64,000 nt of DNA. Source: Ktedonospora formicarum. Lineage in GTDB: Bacteria > Chloroflexota > Ktedonobacteria > Ktedonobacterales > Ktedonobacteraceae. The notes beneath the pieces are model-generated. The model made no database searches. It was not told the origin of the DNA and worked only from the letters and a program-made list of their open reading frames with translations. A program made the translations under genes and the position numbers. Every line of letters starts with the position of its first letter. Within the stretch, counting starts at the first letter, position 1. The DNA is taken from contig NZ_BNJF01000003.1 of the NCBI RefSeq assembly GCF_016587355.1, forward strand, positions 186,001 through 250,000. Reading direction: 5' to 3'. Below are positions 1-9,153 of the stretch, piece by piece.

Positions 1-2328
1 ACGTCCGTCGGGGGCAAAAGCTATCCCAGTGACCCAGGTAGCATGTCCCGTGAGCATCTGCACGTTGGCTTCAGATTGAACCTCAGGCTGCTCCCATATC
101 CATATGGTTCCATCCTGGCTCCCACTGGCGAGCAGGCGTCCATCCGAACTCCAAGCCAATGCCTGTACTGGACTTGTCTGGCTGGGAAGAGCCCGCAGAA
201 GGAGACCCGTGGTCGCGTCCCAGAGCTGCGTGGTCGCATCATTTCCGCCACTAGCCAGCGTCCGCCCATTGGGAGCAAAGGCAAGATAGTGGATCTTCGT
301 AGCAAGCCTGTTTACCCAGAGCCCGGCGCCGTATTCTACCTCCCACAATTTGAGGGTCCCATCCCAACTTCCCGTGGCCAGCGTTGCCCCATCCGGGCTG
401 AACGCCAGTGATCGTATTGTGTCAGTATGCGCCTGCCAGGCCAGATGAAGGATTTTCCCACCCTGCCGCCATACTTGTATCTTCCCTCGTCTGCTGCCCG
501 TCGCCCAGAAGTCTCCATCGGGGCTCATCGCCACTGCACTGATCGTATCAAAAGACTCGGTGAAGACGGTGTCGTACAAGGTAGCTCCAATCAGGGAGGT
601 ATCTTGCATCTGGACATCTTGCAGGAACGCTCCGCGAAGGGAAAGTCTCGACAAATCCAGACCACTCAAATTCCCTCGCAGTACACGCAACAGTGTTACC
701 AGATTGGTTGGCCCATATCCCTGGGCCAGATGATCCCAGCTACGCAGCTCGTCAAGCAATGAGAGCAAGTGTGCCTCCAGATCTGCTTGTTCCAGGTATA
801 TGTACCGCAGTCTGGTCAGCAGAGAAACGACGAGCAGTCGCTCCTGCATCTGGCGTACGTATTCCTTCGTCTGAGCCAGGCACAGCCCATAAGAGATGAG
901 GTTGGCGAGCCTGCCCTGCTCAATCTCGCTCATTGCCTCTGAAATGAGACGCTCGGTTGCATATTCCAGTACCACCGATTGCAGTGTGAAGCTGCCTGGG
1001 TGTTGCCCACGCTCGATCAAGCAGCGGCGGAGGAGTCCATCAAGGGCTTCGAGCACCTGTGCAGAAGCCCTTGATGGGTGCAAGGCTGTCAGCAGATCTT
1101 CCAGACTCACTTGCTCACGCAGAATGGCCAACCAGAAGAATACGGTCCGCTCGAGCACCGAGAGACGATTATATTGTTCATCCAACAGCTCTCGCACGCC
1201 TCCAAAGATCACCTCGCCTTGTCGCAGAAATGGGACGATCTCACCCCTGAAGAGTTCCACGATGGTCTGTCCCACGATATTTAAGGCCAGAGGGTTGCCC
1301 TGGTACGCCTCGATCAGATGTCTTCGGTCGTGCGCCGTGCCCCCGACGTCCTTTTCCTCCAGCAATTGAGCGCCTGCCAGAGCATCCAATCCTGACAAAC
1401 GCAAGGCGCGCACCGAGGAGCGTTTGCTTTCCAGGGGCACGAGGTCCGCCGGTTTCTCGCGGCTGGTGAGCAACAGACAGCTCTGGTGTGCTGTTTCCCC
1501 CATCTGGCACAGGAGTCGGGCATATCCTTCAGCGCCTGCACGCATACGGCCTGTGCTTCGACCTTCCTCCAAAAGCGTCTCTAGATTATCCAGCACCAGA
1601 AGTACATGCCTGGTGCGCAATTGCTCCATGAGGAGGCGAAGACGTGCTTCTAGAGTATCGGGCGTCTTTTGCAGCAAATGCGGGGCCAACGCCTGCAAGC
1701 ATTCCTCCAAGAGCCCTTTACAGTCAGGAGCATCACGCAGAGAGCGCCAGATTACGACCTCGAATTGTTTCGCTATCTGGTGCATCACTGTAGTGACCAG
1801 CGCCGACTTGCCAATGCCGCCCATGCCCAGTACACTGACGATCCGGCAGCCTTCTTGTCCAATCCACCGTGCGAGCGTGGCCAATTCTTTCTGACGCCCA
1901 TAAAAGCAGGGGACATCGAATGCCTCCCCCCAATCCACCTGTGGTTCCCTCTCAGGGGCATTGTGCAAGCCAGCGACAGAAGTTGGTTCCTTCCCGCCAG
2001 TGCTCGGATGGGAGGCTGAGTGGCAGAGCAACTTGTGTAGCCACTCCTCATCAAGCAGCATCTTCTGGTGAGCCGTACTCCAGAAAGTGCGCATCTCCTC
2101 TTCCTCCTGTTCTGCACGAAAGGCGTGTTGCTGATGAGCGAGGGCCAGCAATGCTTGCAGGTGTATAGCGTTCGGGTACGTCTCACCTGCCTCCCAGCGG
2201 CAGATGGCTTTGCGTGTGATCCCCAACAGCTCTGCCAAGCCCTTTTGGGTTAGCCCGATGCTGGTGCGCAGAGTCAACATTCTCTGGCCAAAGACGTAAT
2301 CGCGTTCTTTGTGCAAGAACCGACTCAT
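1..2328 (-). CDS. XRE-NB-ARC-pentapeptide-WD40 STAND protein (C-terminus beyond window)
   Basis: One uninterrupted frame runs from ATG at 2328 to the window edge (776 codons, no stop). AAGGAG lies a few bases before the start. Domain order: an XRE-type helix-turn-helix at about 20-60; an NTPase with P-loop GMGGIGKS (168-175), Walker B LLVLDNLET (243-251) and GNPLAL (344-349), typical of NB-ARC/STAND; a helical stretch; pentapeptide-like repeats at about 553-590; then WD40 repeats from about 596, with SPDG..LATGS..G.. units still repeating at the edge. STAND proteins are signal-triggered switches in which the repeats sense a ligand and the NTPase oligomerises. With an N-terminal DNA-binding domain the output could be transcriptional. 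A defence role is possible but not shown. No operon partner is visible. Confidence 0.9.
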   Translation of the reverse strand, partial: MSRFLHKERDYVFGQRMLTLRTSIGLTQKGLAELLGITRKAICRWEAGETYPNAIHLQALLALAHQQHAFRAEQEEEEMRTFWSTAHQKMLLDEEWLHKLLCHSASHPSTGGKEPTSVAGLHNAPEREPQVDWGEAFDVPCFYGRQKELATLARWIGQEGCRIVSVLGMGGIGKSALVTTVMHQIAKQFEVVIWRSLRDAPDCKGLLEECLQALAPHLLQKTPDTLEARLRLLMEQLRTRHVLLVLDNLETLLEEGRSTGRMRAGAEGYARLLCQMGETAHQSCLLLTSREKPADLVPLESKRSSVRALRLSGLDALAGAQLLEEKDVGGTAHDRRHLIEAYQGNPLALNIVGQTIVELFRGEIVPFLRQGEVIFGGVRELLDEQYNRLSVLERTVFFWLAILREQVSLEDLLTALHPSRASAQVLEALDGLLRRCLIERGQHPGSFTLQSVVLEYATERLISEAMSEIEQGRLANLISYGLCLAQTKEYVRQMQERLLVVSLLTRLRYIYLEQADLEAHLLSLLDELRSWDHLAQGYGPTNLVTLLRVLRGNLSGLDLSRLSLRGAFLQDVQMQDTSLIGATLYDTVFTESFDTISAVAMSPDGDFWATGSRRGKIQVWRQGGKILHLAWQAHTDTIRSLAFSPDGATLATGSWDGTLKLWEVEYGAGLWVNRLATKIHYLAFAPNGRTLASGGNDATTQLWDATTGLLLRALPSQTSPVQALAWSSDGRLLASGSQDGTIWIWEQPEVQSEANVQMLTGHATWVTGIAFAPDGR

Positions 2329-2540
2329 GAGCAGACTCCTTCTAACGAACTGCAGGAGGGTAGAGATATGGGACGTGAAATGGGACCTGATGCGTACTGT
2401 TTTCCTCGGCCATTGCCAGTATACTGAGTCATATCGTAGGTACGCTCTATGCGAAGCCACACTAATAGAGGAGGGCCTCTTGACCTCTCATGTGCTTGCA
2501 GGTCCTCCCGCTTGGCACGCTGTCCCTTTTGACAGTGCTC

Positions 2541-2569
2541 ATTGTAGCATAGCAGATGTTGACAGTGAA
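2541..2569 (-). promoter_or_regulatory. Possible promoter of the STAND gene; rest of 2329-2762
   Basis: On the minus strand TTCACT (2569-2564) and TACAAT (2546-2541) are 17 bases apart, a reasonable sigma-70 pair about 205 bases before the STAND start. The remainder of the 434-base gap to the next gene holds no coding sequence I can support. Confidence 0.3.
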
Positions 2570-2762
2570 CAGATGAAAGACAGTGGGTTGTGGAAGTAGG
2601 AAAACAACCTGCCTCCGGTCTCTCTGCTCACCCGCTAGAGCAAGCACGTGCGTAAGAAAAAGCAAACACATATGCGAGGAGCCATTTGTCGCTCGGCGCT
2701 TGCTCTCCAAGCGCGAAATGTGGAGATATCACGAACCAGAAAAAACTAAGGAGCATAGAAGG

Positions 2763-3764
2763 ATGAAAGCTATTCGATTTAAGCAGTATGGTGAGCCTGC
2801 AAAGGTCCTTGAGGTTCAGGAGTGCCCTCTCCCAGAACCAGGAGAGGGTGAAGTGCGCGTTCGTATCCTGGCCAGTCCCATTAACCCCTCGGACCTGCTG
2901 TTTGTGCGAGGCCACTATGCCGGGGTGCAACCCCATTTCCCATCACCTGCCGGATTTGAGGGGGTTGGCATTGTCGATGTTCTCGGGCCACAGGTGAGCG
3001 GCCTTGTCCCTGGACAGCGCGTCGTGGTCATCAATGGGAAGGGTGGCAACTGGGCTGAATATGTTGTGGTGCCAGCCTTCTCTCTGCTTCCAGTCCCTGA
3101 TGATATTTCTGATCTCCAGGCAGCCACCTCTATTATCAACCCGGCCTCTGCCATCCTCATGCTTCGCCACGTCCTGGCTATTCCCAAAGGGGAATGGTTG
3201 CTCCAATCGGCAGCCGGTTCTGAACTGGGGCGCATGATCATCAGGTTGGCCAAACATGATGGCATCCGTACGATCAACGTCGTGCGCCGCCGCGAAGCAG
3301 TGGCTGAGCTGGAGCAACTGGGGGCTGACGCGGTGATCGTGTCCACCGAGGGACCGATTGACGAGCAGGTGCGCCAGATTGTAGGCCCACAGGGCGTCAA
3401 GTATGCCATCGATCCTGTGGCTGGAGAAACCGGAACCCGGATCTATCAGGCGCTGGGTGAAGAGGGCAGAATGCTGGTCTATGGTTCCCTTACCGGTGAG
3501 CCGATCCGTGTCGGAGCTGATCCCCGCTTCACCTTGGCAGGCCGGCGCACCCTGGAAGTGTTCTGGCTCGGCTACTGGTTTCCCCGACTGGATGAAGCCA
3601 CACGACGTCAATTGGTGCAGGAGAGGGTCTCACTGCAGCGTGCGGGAATTCTCACGACCTCCGCGGCCCAACATTTCCCTCTCGACAAGATAGGCACAGC
3701 GGTCACCCAGGCAGAAGCCACAGACCGGCAGGGAAAAGTGCTCCTCGTCCCTGAGAAACCTTAA
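2763..3764 (+). CDS. MDR-family NAD(P)H oxidoreductase (enoyl reductase/quinone reductase type)
   Basis: This 333-aa protein starts at ATG 2763, with AAGGAG nine bases upstream; the frame is open further upstream, but homology begins with MKAI. The N-terminal half is the GroES-like domain (NPSDLLFVRGHYAG, then GFEGVGIV). The C-terminal half is a Rossmann domain whose nucleotide loop AAGSELGRM begins near residue 150. The lack of zinc-ligand cysteines and the SELGR loop resemble mitochondrial-type enoyl reductases (MECR/ETR) and quinone reductases, which use NADPH to reduce a conjugated double bond or quinone. The substrate is unknown. A close paralogue lies at 11722-12726 (minus), over 80 percent identical by eye, which points to a duplication. 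Confidence 0.85.
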   Translation: MKAIRFKQYGEPAKVLEVQECPLPEPGEGEVRVRILASPINPSDLLFVRGHYAGVQPHFPSPAGFEGVGIVDVLGPQVSGLVPGQRVVVINGKGGNWAEYVVVPAFSLLPVPDDISDLQAATSIINPASAILMLRHVLAIPKGEWLLQSAAGSELGRMIIRLAKHDGIRTINVVRRREAVAELEQLGADAVIVSTEGPIDEQVRQIVGPQGVKYAIDPVAGETGTRIYQALGEEGRMLVYGSLTGEPIRVGADPRFTLAGRRTLEVFWLGYWFPRLDEATRRQLVQERVSLQRAGILTTSAAQHFPLDKIGTAVTQAEATDRQGKVLLVPEKP

Positions 3765-3788
3765 CTACTCAGGATGGCCTGATACCCT

Positions 3789-3824
3789 CATCGCAAAAGG
3801 TGCCAATTGGCGCCATTTGCGATG
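3789..3824. promoter_or_regulatory. 36-bp near-perfect palindrome upstream of asnB
   Basis: The arms CATCGCAAA and TTTGCGATG continue to a central AATT, giving 16 of 18 complementary pairs. It sits 25 bases after the oxidoreductase stop and about 137 bases before asnB. No T-run follows, so it is either an unusual terminator hairpin or a dimer-binding operator for asnB. Confidence 0.55.
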
Positions 3825-3960
3825 AATGAAGCGAGATAAAGAGTGGTTTTCCCAGATTCTGAATGGTCAATTTCTCCCATGTGCGCCGATTTCCCAGGTT
3901 TTCGCTTGAAAATCGGTTGAAATTTCAGCTTCTTTACCACCTGGAAAGCGAGTTTCTTCT

Positions 3961-5808
3961 ATGTGCGGTATCACTGGATGGATCGATTGGGAACAGGACC
4001 TCTCGGAGCAGCAAGCGGTGCTGAAGGAGATGGCCTGTACATTAAAAGAGCGTGGGCCAGATCGCGAGGGCTACTGGCTCTCCTCCCACGCCGCGCTGGC
4101 ACACCGCCGTCTGATCGTTATTGATCCCGTTGGCGGCAAACAACCTATGCTCTTTACACGGGGGGAGCAGACCTATGCTCTGACCTATAACGGCGAGATC
4201 TATAACTTCCGCGAGCTGCGCGAGGAACTGCGAGCACGCGATCATGTCTTTCGTACGCACTCCGATACCGAAGTGTTGCTTCATGCCTATGTCGAATGGG
4301 GGGAAGACTGTGTTGACCACTTGAATGGCATCTTCGCCTTTGCTATCTGGGACGAGGCGCGCCAGCAACTCTTCATTGCCCGTGATCACCTGGGAGTCAA
4401 ACCGCTCTTCTATGCCCAGGTAGGCAGCACCATTGTCTTTGGCTCAGAGATCAAGGCTCTGCTGGCACATCCACTGATCGAGCCTATCCTGAATGACGAG
4501 GGAATGAAGGCCATCTTTGTCTCGATCTTTTTGTCCGGTGGTGGCATCTTCCGCGATGTTCAGGAGCTACGCCCAGGTCACTGTGCAACCTTTACGCGCG
4601 AGCGCACACACGTTCGCCAGTACTGGCAGCTCGTGAGCAGGCCTCACACCGATAACCTGGAGACGACCACCGAGTATATTCGCTCGCTCCTGAGCGATAC
4701 CGTGAGTCGTCAGCTCATTGCTGATGTCCCCGTGGTCACGCTCCTCTCTGGTGGACTGGACTCCAGTGGTGTGACCTCGCTGGCGGCGCGCGAGTTCCAG
4801 AGGGAAAACCAGGTGCTCAATACCTACGCCATCAATTACGTCAATAGCGAAGAGCATTTTGAGGGAAATGCTTTTCGCCCAAGCATCGACCGTCCCTATG
4901 CCGAACAGGTGGCGCGCGACCTACCAACCAATCACCATAACATTATGGTTTCGACTGAGGAACTCATCGGGAACCTGCTGGTGCCGATGCGTGCCCACGA
5001 CCGACCGACAATGGGCCAAATGGAGACCTCGCTCTATCTGCTCTTCAAAGCCATTAAGCAGAACGCGACGGTGGCGCTCTCGGGCGAGTCGGCCGATGAG
5101 ATCTTCGGCGGCTATCCCTGGTTCCACCAGGAGCATGCGCTCAATACGCCGACCTTCCCCTGGATCGCCGCGCGCATGAATCCCGGGAGTAATACTCCAT
5201 TGATGCAGATGGGGTTGCCATTCGTCTCGCCAGCCCTGGCCCACGAACTCCATCCACATGAGCACATGCAACAGTTGTATCAGGAGGCTCTGGCCGAGGT
5301 TCCACGCCTTGAGGGCGAGTCTTCACGTGACACCCGCATCCGCGAGATCTTCTATCTGAATATGACGCGTTTCCTGCGCCTGCTGCTGGACCGTAAGGAC
5401 CGCATGAGTATGGCGACTGGCCTGGAGGTACGCGTCCCCTTCTGCGATCACCGCCTGGTGCAATATGTCTGGAATATTCCCTGGGAAATGAAGGCCATCG
5501 ATCATATCGAGAAAGGCATCCTGCGTCGCGCCTTTCGCGGATTGCTTCCCGAGGAGGTACGTATGCGCCGTAAGAGCGCGTATCCAATCTCGTTCGATCC
5601 AGCCTATACCCAGGCTGTACGCCGCTGGACGCTGGAGATTCTCAATACTGCCAATGCACCAGTCAACACCTTCGTCAATAGAGCGTTTCTCCGCCAGCTC
5701 GCAGAGCATCCCGATGAGCAGAAGCGGGGCGAAAATGCCTACTTCCTCTTCGACTACCTGATCCAGACCAATGCCTGGTTGCAAGAATATCATGTCGTAA
5801 CATCATAA
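3961..5808 (+). CDS. asnB: Asparagine synthase (glutamine-hydrolysing)
   Basis: This 615-aa class B asparagine synthetase makes asparagine from aspartate, ATP and glutamine-derived ammonia in the cytoplasm. MCGITGW places the catalytic Cys2 of the Ntn glutaminase domain directly after the initiator Met, which fixes the start. The glutaminase domain covers about 1-190. The synthetase domain carries the PP-loop SGGLDSS at 263-269. Length is normal for the family. It stands alone, with a palindrome upstream and an MFS remnant downstream. Some relatives modify secondary metabolites or peptides instead of making free asparagine, but no biosynthetic neighbours suggest that here. Confidence 0.95.
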   Translation: MCGITGWIDWEQDLSEQQAVLKEMACTLKERGPDREGYWLSSHAALAHRRLIVIDPVGGKQPMLFTRGEQTYALTYNGEIYNFRELREELRARDHVFRTHSDTEVLLHAYVEWGEDCVDHLNGIFAFAIWDEARQQLFIARDHLGVKPLFYAQVGSTIVFGSEIKALLAHPLIEPILNDEGMKAIFVSIFLSGGGIFRDVQELRPGHCATFTRERTHVRQYWQLVSRPHTDNLETTTEYIRSLLSDTVSRQLIADVPVVTLLSGGLDSSGVTSLAAREFQRENQVLNTYAINYVNSEEHFEGNAFRPSIDRPYAEQVARDLPTNHHNIMVSTEELIGNLLVPMRAHDRPTMGQMETSLYLLFKAIKQNATVALSGESADEIFGGYPWFHQEHALNTPTFPWIAARMNPGSNTPLMQMGLPFVSPALAHELHPHEHMQQLYQEALAEVPRLEGESSRDTRIREIFYLNMTRFLRLLLDRKDRMSMATGLEVRVPFCDHRLVQYVWNIPWEMKAIDHIEKGILRRAFRGLLPEEVRMRRKSAYPISFDPAYTQAVRRWTLEILNTANAPVNTFVNRAFLRQLAEHPDEQKRGENAYFLFDYLIQTNAWLQEYHVVTS

Positions 5809-5943
5809 GGAGGCGACCTCAAATGGTGGTTGAGTGAGAAAGCTCATCAAGGAAAAACAGAAGCTGACGATACCCATCATACGCGCCTTATGAGGTGGCA
5901 TGGTCGCACAACCATCTGCGCTGGGTCGGGTAGAAACGTAAAA

Positions 5944-6774
5944 GGCTCGAAGAAAGTACGAGCGGATATCCTGGGCATGATCTTCTCAGCGCTTGGTTTT
6001 GGTCTGATTCTCTATGCTGCATCGATCTCAGGCGGACAAGGCATGAGTTGGGCCAAACCACAGGTTCTTATCTCACTGGGCAGCGGTCTGCTGAGCCTGA
6101 TCATTTTCACATTGGTCGAATTGCGTTTGGAAGATCCTCTCCTGGATCTGCGCCTGTATGCGATTCCCAGTTTTACTCTCGCCAATATCACTAATCTTGT
6201 CGGTACGATTGCACTCTTTGGCGCAGAATTTCTCCTGCCTCTGTACCTACAAATTCTCCGTGGTGAAAGCGCTTTTCAAACCGGTCTGATTCTGTTGCCA
6301 ATGGCTGTAACTGCAGCTATCATCAGCCCCATCTCGGGGAAGATCTCAGATCGTTTCGGTCCGCGCATGCCAATTCTAATAGGCTTTCTGCTAATTACTT
6401 TCACTACCTACCAACTGGCACATATCGAGCTGAATACCAGTATCCAGCTTATTATGCTGATTGTTGCCCTTCGCGGCATTGCGGTCGGGCTCATTATTCA
6501 AAATAGCCAGGTTGCTGCCTTGCTGGATGTGCCGATGAAGCGCATTAATCGCGCGACACCGCTGATCCAGGCCACTCGCCAGACAATGCAGTCTATTGGT
6601 GTAGCTGCACTGTCTACAATTCTTATAAGTGCAATAACGATTACTGTACCAGCGGCAATAGCCAATGGCGAAACGTCAAATTTGGGTAAATTACCACCCG
6701 CCCTCCGCGCCACAGCAGAGCAGGGCATCCATACCTTTCAGAACCAATTTATTAGGGCACATTCCTGCTCATAA
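5944..6774 (+). pseudogene. DHA2-type MFS drug transporter remnant
   Basis: An open frame with at least six hydrophobic segments matches the second half of a 14-TM EmrB/QacA-type proton antiporter. It begins at RADILGMIFSALGFG (about TM7) and includes the cytoplasmic loop motif GKISDRFGPRMPI. The first six or seven helices are missing, and the end (TFQNQFI, then unrelated HSCS) breaks off before the last helix. A transporter lacking half its helices should not work, so I call it a pseudogene. The frame stays open back to 5830, but that stretch has no membrane character. Confidence 0.75.
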
Positions 6775-6789
6775 ATCGAAGTGCTGAGC

Positions 6790-7110
6790 GTTGGGAAAGC
6801 GACTTATATCAAAACTGTTTAAGTAGTGTCGAAAGAAGCAGGCCATCAATGTCTGCAAATGACTTCAGGATGAGCTTGCAGCCAGCCTCAACGCTCGGCT
6901 TGGACCTGCTCTCATACATCGAGTGAGTTGAAGATCCGATTGGCGAGCGGCTCATTGGAGAGAGGCCAGAGCCGTTCAGCAGGCTGCAGTTCGGATGAAT
7001 GCGATGGCAAAAAGAACAGATACAACCCTTGGGGAACCTGAAACTCTCGACTTTTGTGCCAACCAGCCTGATCCCAAACCAGGAGAATGTACTACAGCCC
7101 CACTTAGTCC
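6790..7110 (-). pseudogene. IS630-family transposase C-terminal remnant
   Basis: Read on the minus strand with frame changes, the region gives DQAGWHKSREFQVPQGL, then PAERLWPLSNEPLANRIF. This is the characteristic end of DDE_3/IS630 transposases (consensus LPPYSPELNPVERLW..LANR.F). Stops and shifts show it is dead. It abuts an IS5-family fragment and the end of a broken hydrolase gene. Confidence 0.6.
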
Positions 7111-7300
7111 GTCAGGGAGCGGGAAGAGAGAGGCGAGCCGCAAAAGCCTCATCCAGAGGAAGGAGAATCTGGAGAACCCGCTCCCAGAGCCCTTCTTTAC
7201 ACCAGCGCCGATACTGGTAGACAACAGTCTCCCACGGCCCAAAGCGTTCAGGAAGGTGGCATCAGGAGGAGCCTGCGTGGGTGATCCATAAGACGGCTTC
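7110..7300 (-). pseudogene. IS5-family transposase N-terminal remnant
   Basis: A minus-strand frame reads AVLWITHAGSS, a stop, then LPERFGPWETVVYQYRRW and LWERVLQIL. This matches the DUF4096 head of IS5-type transposases, where a Trp-Arg would normally stand at the stop. It lies exactly where the neighbouring hydrolase loses its homology, so insertion of this element probably removed that gene's C-terminus. Confidence 0.6.
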
Positions 7301-7311
7301 GACCCGCAGGC

Positions 7312-7869
7312 GCACTCTTCTGTTCGGCGGCCGCGTTTGGGTTGCGCGGGCTCGAACAGCCGATTCGCTCCGTAGAAGAGGAGGCTCATATCTTTGTAAA
7401 ACTGTGGGTGGTCCTCGGTAATGCTCGCCAGGAACTGATCGAAAAGCGCGATGGGCAGCCCGCCGGGATTGGAGGCAGTCTTGAGCATCAGTGGGGGCAC
7501 CGCGCCCACCAGAACGGCCTTCGAGAGGCAGTCGGCGCCGTGACGACCAATATGGCGGGCGACCTCGCCGCCACCAGTAGAATGGCCGACCAGGGCGGTG
7601 TGGCGCAGGTCGAGCGTGTCGAGGAGCGCCGCCAGATCATCGGCGTAGTGGTCCATGTCGTTGCCCTCCCAGGGCTGGCTGGAGCGTCCATGGCCGCGCC
7701 GGTCATGGGCAATGGCGCGATAGCCCTGAGAGGCCAGGAAGAATATCTGATCGTCTCAGGCATAAGCATTCAGTGGCCAACCGTGACTGAAGACGACAGG
7801 CTGGCCCGCGCCCCAGTCTTTGTAGAAGATCGTTGTTCCGTCTTGTGTGGTGATGGTACCTGTACTCAC
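7312..7869 (-). pseudogene. Alpha/beta hydrolase (chloroperoxidase/arylesterase-like), broken
   Basis: From GTG at 7869, with AGGAGG just upstream, the frame reads like a non-haem chloroperoxidase-type hydrolase: FSHGWPLNA near residue 30, RGHGRSSQPW, and nucleophile elbow VGHSTGGGE. An in-frame TGA at 7758-7756 replaces the usual Trp of the NADAWDDQ-like motif. After FYGANR (about 7360) the sequence changes to transposase debris, so the acid and His of the catalytic triad are lost. One stop plus a lost C-terminus make this a clear pseudogene. Confidence 0.8.
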
Positions 7870-8120
7870 GGGATTGTCCTCCTTCCTGCACGAAACCATT
7901 CTTCTTTGCTTTTCCCCTCCATGTCAGCTTCTCGATCATTTACCGGTAGCGGTTTATGCATCCAGATCCCTGGCTTTCGGTCTCTGGCCCCAGATCCAGT
8001 TGGCCTTATTTGCCGCCTGGAAAGCGGCTCATCTGGGTACCCTGCACTTGTTTTTGCCTGTGCTTGCACTGATCGTCGACTGGAGCGCCTCTTCTCTCTT
8101 GCGCGTCTTCTGCCTGCAGA

Positions 8121-9053
8121 TTACTGCGCGACCTGCAAGTGCTGGAGAAACCATTCACGAGCGGCTGCATTGGCGGTTAGGCGCTGCCTTCCATAGATGT
8201 CGTAATGGCCGCCAGGCACCAGGCACAGTTGTTTTGGTTCGCAGGCCCGCCCGTAGGCCGCCAGGATTTCGTCGGTCAGCGTGACCGTATCAGCATCAGC
8301 CATGATCACGAGCAGTGGCGTTGGTCCAATGCGCTCAATGTAACTGCCAGGCTCATATTCCGCGTACATCTCAAGCGAACGGAGCGTAATCTCGTTGCGC
8401 CAGGTGGCGCTGCGTTCTTTTGACATATAGCGCAGCCAGATTCCTCCATCATTGCCGATGGGCTGGACAATCTCAGTGGTACTGGAAGAAAGCGTCCCAA
8501 TATCTGCGGGGGAGAGTTCGTCAAAAACGGGAACCATTGTCGGAGCCTTTCCACTGAAACGCGTGTGCCGGTCGGTCTCAAAGCGTTTCCGCATGGCAGT
8601 CCATGTGTCACCGGGATAGCGCCGTAAGCTATTGCGCCACCCGCTGATCGTGGGAACCTGGGCTACCACACATGTGACCCGCTTATCAATGGCCCCGACG
8701 ACCAGGACATGGCCTCCACTGTAGCTCGATCCCCATATGCCGAGCCGCTGGGGATTGACCTGGGGAAGAGTTTGAGCAAAGGTGATGGCATGGCGATAAT
8801 CGCGAACCTGCGCCCAGGGATCAATTTCTTGCCGGGGGAGGCCATCACTGGCCCCAAAATTGCGTTGGTCATAAACCAGCGTGGCAAGACCAGCGTCGGC
8901 GAAAGCCTCGGCAAAGAGGTCCAGGGACTGTTCTTTCACCCCCGCCCATCCATGAGCCATGACCACCAGGGGAAAAGGGGGGGCCTGCTCCGGCAGATAT
9001 AACCAGCCACGCAGGCTGGTTCCCTCCGCATCAAACGTCACATCGCTTCTCAT
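8121..9053 (-). CDS. Alpha/beta hydrolase (dienelactone hydrolase/S15-like esterase)
   Basis: I take the start at ATG 9053 (MRSDVTF), preceded by GAAAGGTG, rather than the upstream ATG at 9098; this gives 310 aa. VVMAHGWAG near residue 32 forms the oxyanion loop, GSSYSGG (108-114) holds the nucleophile Ser110, and late Asp (about 253-255) and GGHYD (His283) complete a plausible triad. There is no signal peptide, so it is probably a cytosolic esterase or hydrolase. The substrate cannot be read. It lies 100 bases after an MBL hydrolase on the same strand. Confidence 0.8.
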   Translation of the reverse strand: MRSDVTFDAEGTSLRGWLYLPEQAPPFPLVVMAHGWAGVKEQSLDLFAEAFADAGLATLVYDQRNFGASDGLPRQEIDPWAQVRDYRHAITFAQTLPQVNPQRLGIWGSSYSGGHVLVVGAIDKRVTCVVAQVPTISGWRNSLRRYPGDTWTAMRKRFETDRHTRFSGKAPTMVPVFDELSPADIGTLSSSTTEIVQPIGNDGGIWLRYMSKERSATWRNEITLRSLEMYAEYEPGSYIERIGPTPLLVIMADADTVTLTDEILAAYGRACEPKQLCLVPGGHYDIYGRQRLTANAAAREWFLQHLQVAQ

Positions 9054-9153
9054 GGTGTTCACCTTTCTCACGCGCTCTGCGGCGAGCATGCCTTTCACAC
9101 AGATCGACCAGAATCGTCAGAACCCTGTCCATTTTTTACCAGGTTCGCAACGC

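Noticed and set aside
5141..5587. 148-residue minus-strand frame inside asnB
   Set aside because: asnB is complete and convincing on the other strand. The frame has no start site and no family likeness.
7756..7758. TGA read as Trp (codon reassignment)
   Set aside because: TGA sits at Trp positions in two dead genes, but normal genes here end in TGA, TAG and TAA, and other broken genes have TGA at Arg or TAG at Trp. Ordinary decay explains it.
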